A stretch of DNA of 14,312 nucleotides, from contig JBFKOW010000085.1 in the NCBI GenBank assembly GCA_041628615.1, positions 1 through 14,312 of the forward strand. The letters run 5' to 3'. The DNA comes from JAMWZF01 sp041628615 (GTDB lineage Bacteria; Pseudomonadota; Alphaproteobacteria; Rhodobacterales; Rhodobacteraceae). A model generated the notes under the pieces. The model was not told the origin of the DNA. It made no database searches and was given only the letters and a program-made list of their open reading frames with translations. Shown in pieces: positions 12,561 to 14,312 of the stretch (its first letter is position 1; each line of letters starts with the position of its first letter). The position numbers were made by a program, and so were the translations under genes.

Positions 12561-14312
12561 TCAGCGGCCGCTCTCGGCGGTCCACTGGCCGACCCGGAAG
12601 ATCACGAATTCGGCGGGGTAGAGCGGGGCGATGCCGATCACGCAGATCATCCGCCCGTTATCGAGGTCGTTCTGGGTCATCGTGGTGCGGTCGCAGCGCA
12701 CGAAGAACGCCTCCTTCGGAGTGGCGCCGTAAAGCCGGCCCTCGGTCCACTCGTTGTAGAGGAAGTCCGACACCGCCCGCTGCACGTTGGCCCACAGCCG
12801 CGGCCCGTTCGGCTCGAACACCGCGAACTGGGTGCCCTGCTCGATGGACCGCTCGGCGTAGGCGAAGTAGCGGCGGACGTTGAGGTATTTCCACTCGCTG
12901 TCGGAACTGATGGTGCGCGCGCCCCAGATCCGGAAGCCGCGTCCCTCGAAGAACCGCAGGCAGTTGATGCCTTCCGGGTTCAGCGCCTCCTGCTGCGCGG
13001 TGTTGACGTTGATCTCGAGCCCGAGGGCAAGGCGGAGCACCTCGTTGGCCGGGGCCTTGTGGACCCCGCGCTCGACGTCGGTGCGGACGAAGACGCCGGT
13101 GGCCGACCCGCTGGGCGGCAGCAGGACCTCGGTCTCGGTGATCAGGTCGAAGGCCCGGACCCAGGGGTAGTAGAGCGCCGCCCGGGTGCTGTCGAGCGTG
13201 GCCCGGTAGGTCCGGATGTCGCCGAGGGTCGCGCCCTCGGGTCCGTCCAGCACCGCCACCCGGTAGCGCATCCGCTCGCAATGGGCGATCAGGAAGCGGG
13301 TGATCGCGTCGGCGTCGGTCTGGAACCCCTCGTAGTAGCCGGCGGTCGATCCCGGCGCGGCGACGATCGAGATGTCCTCGAGGTCCTCGAAGGCGCGCAG
13401 TCCGGACTTGCGGCCCGCGTCGTCGCCCTCGTCGCCCTGGTAGTGGGTGGCGGTGGGCCGCTGGCCGTCCGAGCCGCCGGTCAGCCGGATCTGCCAGCTG
13501 CGGTCGTTGGCGGCGCCTTCGATGCCGTCGAGCAGGGTGCCGGTCTGCGACATGTTCTGCTGGTTCAGGATCGCCTCGGCGATGGCCGCCCCGTCGGTCA
13601 GTTCGGTGTGCATCACCAGCGGGGTGAACAGCAGGATCGACCGGCGGGTCGGCTCGGCGGCGAACTGCGCCGCCATCGAGGTGCGGGACCGCGGGTCGGG
13701 CGACAACCCTTCCCAGACCAGTTCGTCGTTGAACCGGCCCATCGGGTCCATCTCGACGGTGAAGGTCAGGATCCGGGCGGCGGTGATCGCGGTCAGGTCG
13801 GTGATCGCTCCGGTCCGGTCGCGCAGCCGGAAGATGTTGCTCTGCTGGACGGGGTCGAACACCCGCTCGGCCCAGAACACGCCGTTGACCGGCGGGCTGG
13901 CCCGGGTCTGCGCGATCAGGGTGTCGAAGGGCGCCACGCCGCGCAGCTCCGGGGTCGCGCCGCTGGTGTCGAGGATGTTTTCGCCGACCCGCGCGCGGAC
14001 CCGGACCGACACGTTGGCCGCGGCGCCCGGGTCGCGGGCGCGGAAGGCCAGGTCCGGCCCCGGCGTCTCGTCGGCCTCGGGCCAGCGGGCGATCCCGTCG
14101 TCCCAGGCGGTGCCGACGAAGGCGGCCTCGGTCCAGGCGCCGCCGGTGAAGTCGGGCGCGTCGCGGGTGACGCCCGCGGGGACCTCGTCATTGTAGGCGC
14201 GCGCGACATAGAGCCGCCGGCCGCCCTCCTCGAAGAACGACCGCACCGCCTGCGCGAGGTAGTTGACCGAGGCCCCGGCCCCGTCGGTGTAGTCCAGCGG
14301 GTCGAGCCCGCC
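12561..14312 (-). CDS. Contractile tail sheath protein (main sheath), 5' end beyond the right edge
   Basis: Main contractile sheath subunit (Afp2/Afp3-like, phage tail sheath family). It would polymerise around the inner tube and drive it forward on contraction. The frame stays open to the last base of the window, so the N-terminus is missing; 583 residues are visible, of which the first 22 lie upstream of an internal GTG that should not be taken as the start. Family signatures are clear in the C-terminal half: VRTDVERGVHKAPANE, EGINCLRFFEGRGFRIWGAR, QFAVFEPNGPRLWANVQRAV and TMTQNDLDNGR, followed by an IGIAPLYPAEFVIFRVGQW strand that matches the C-terminal arm region of CIS sheaths. The stop is followed by 36 nt and then the tube gene, the usual sheath/tube pairing. 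The variable middle (around AAQFAAEPTRRSILLF onward) is the part most likely to face the surface. The family call is close to certain; which sheath paralogue it is remains inference. Confidence 0.96.
   Translation of the reverse strand, partial: GGLDPLDYTDGAGASVNYLAQAVRSFFEEGGRRLYVARAYNDEVPAGVTRDAPDFTGGAWTEAAFVGTAWDDGIARWPEADETPGPDLAFRARDPGAAANVSVRVRARVGENILDTSGATPELRGVAPFDTLIAQTRASPPVNGVFWAERVFDPVQQSNIFRLRDRTGAITDLTAITAARILTFTVEMDPMGRFNDELVWEGLSPDPRSRTSMAAQFAAEPTRRSILLFTPLVMHTELTDGAAIAEAILNQQNMSQTGTLLDGIEGAANDRSWQIRLTGGSDGQRPTATHYQGDEGDDAGRKSGLRAFEDLEDISIVAAPGSTAGYYEGFQTDADAITRFLIAHCERMRYRVAVLDGPEGATLGDIRTYRATLDSTRAALYYPWVRAFDLITETEVLLPPSGSATGVFVRTDVERGVHKAPANEVLRLALGLEINVNTAQQEALNPEGINCLRFFEGRGFRIWGARTISSDSEWKYLNVRRYFAYAERSIEQGTQFAVFEPNGPRLWANVQRAVSDFLYNEWTEGRLYGATPKEAFFVRCDRTTMTQNDLDNGRMICVIGIAPLYPAEFVIFRVGQWTAESGR

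Noticed and set aside
1..14312. Complete prophage
   Set aside because: No capsid, portal, terminase, integrase or lysis gene is visible, and the sheath, tube and LysM-type proteins resemble CIS types. Genes outside the window could still change this view.

Overview
This window is one continuous minus-strand operon encoding the structural core of a phage-tail-like contractile injection system (CIS/eCIS, the Afp/PVC/MAC family). Transcription runs from high to low coordinates. The DNA is very GC-rich, with strong G/C preference at third codon positions and clear purine-rich ribosome binding sites. This suggests a high-GC bacterium, possibly an alphaproteobacterium of the Rhodobacterales type, but an actinobacterium cannot be excluded from the sequence alone. 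No rRNA, tRNA, integrase, transposase, CRISPR array or lysis gene is visible, and no capsid, portal or terminase gene is present. This fits a dedicated injection machine better than a complete prophage.

Layout in transcription order (right to left): (1) a main tail sheath protein, cut by the right edge; (2) a tail tube protein; (3) an unusually large second sheath protein with two fibronectin-III-like modules inserted; (4) a second tube paralogue; (5) a CIS tube-initiator/hub protein with a LysM-like module and a Gly/Ser/Ala-rich repeat tail; (6) a 62-residue Afp6-like small protein; (7) a gpD/gp27-like spike hub; (8) a gpV/gp5-like OB-fold and beta-stalk spike; (9) a 684-residue protein of unknown function with a strongly hydrophobic, probably membrane-inserting C-terminus; (10) a gp25-like baseplate wedge protein; (11) a baseplate J/gp6-like wedge protein; (12) a probable phage-tail/propeller-like protein, cut by the left edge.

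The genes are packed with gaps of 36 nt or less. Three junctions are 4-nt ATGA stop/start overlaps (tube 2 after sheath 2, gp25 after the membrane protein, gp6 after gp25), which points to translational coupling and balanced expression of one complex. No non-coding stretch exceeds 36 nt, and I see no internal promoter or terminator. Together the genes would build a sheath around an inner tube, joined through the LysM-type hub protein to a spike and to gp25/gp6 wedges. Parts expected elsewhere in such a locus but not seen here are the PAAR tip, tape measure, tail fibre, AAA+ ATPase, tail terminator and cargo.

The least ordinary elements are the membrane-tailed protein inside the baseplate block, the modular 891-residue sheath, the low-complexity tail on the hub adaptor, and the spike split into two genes.
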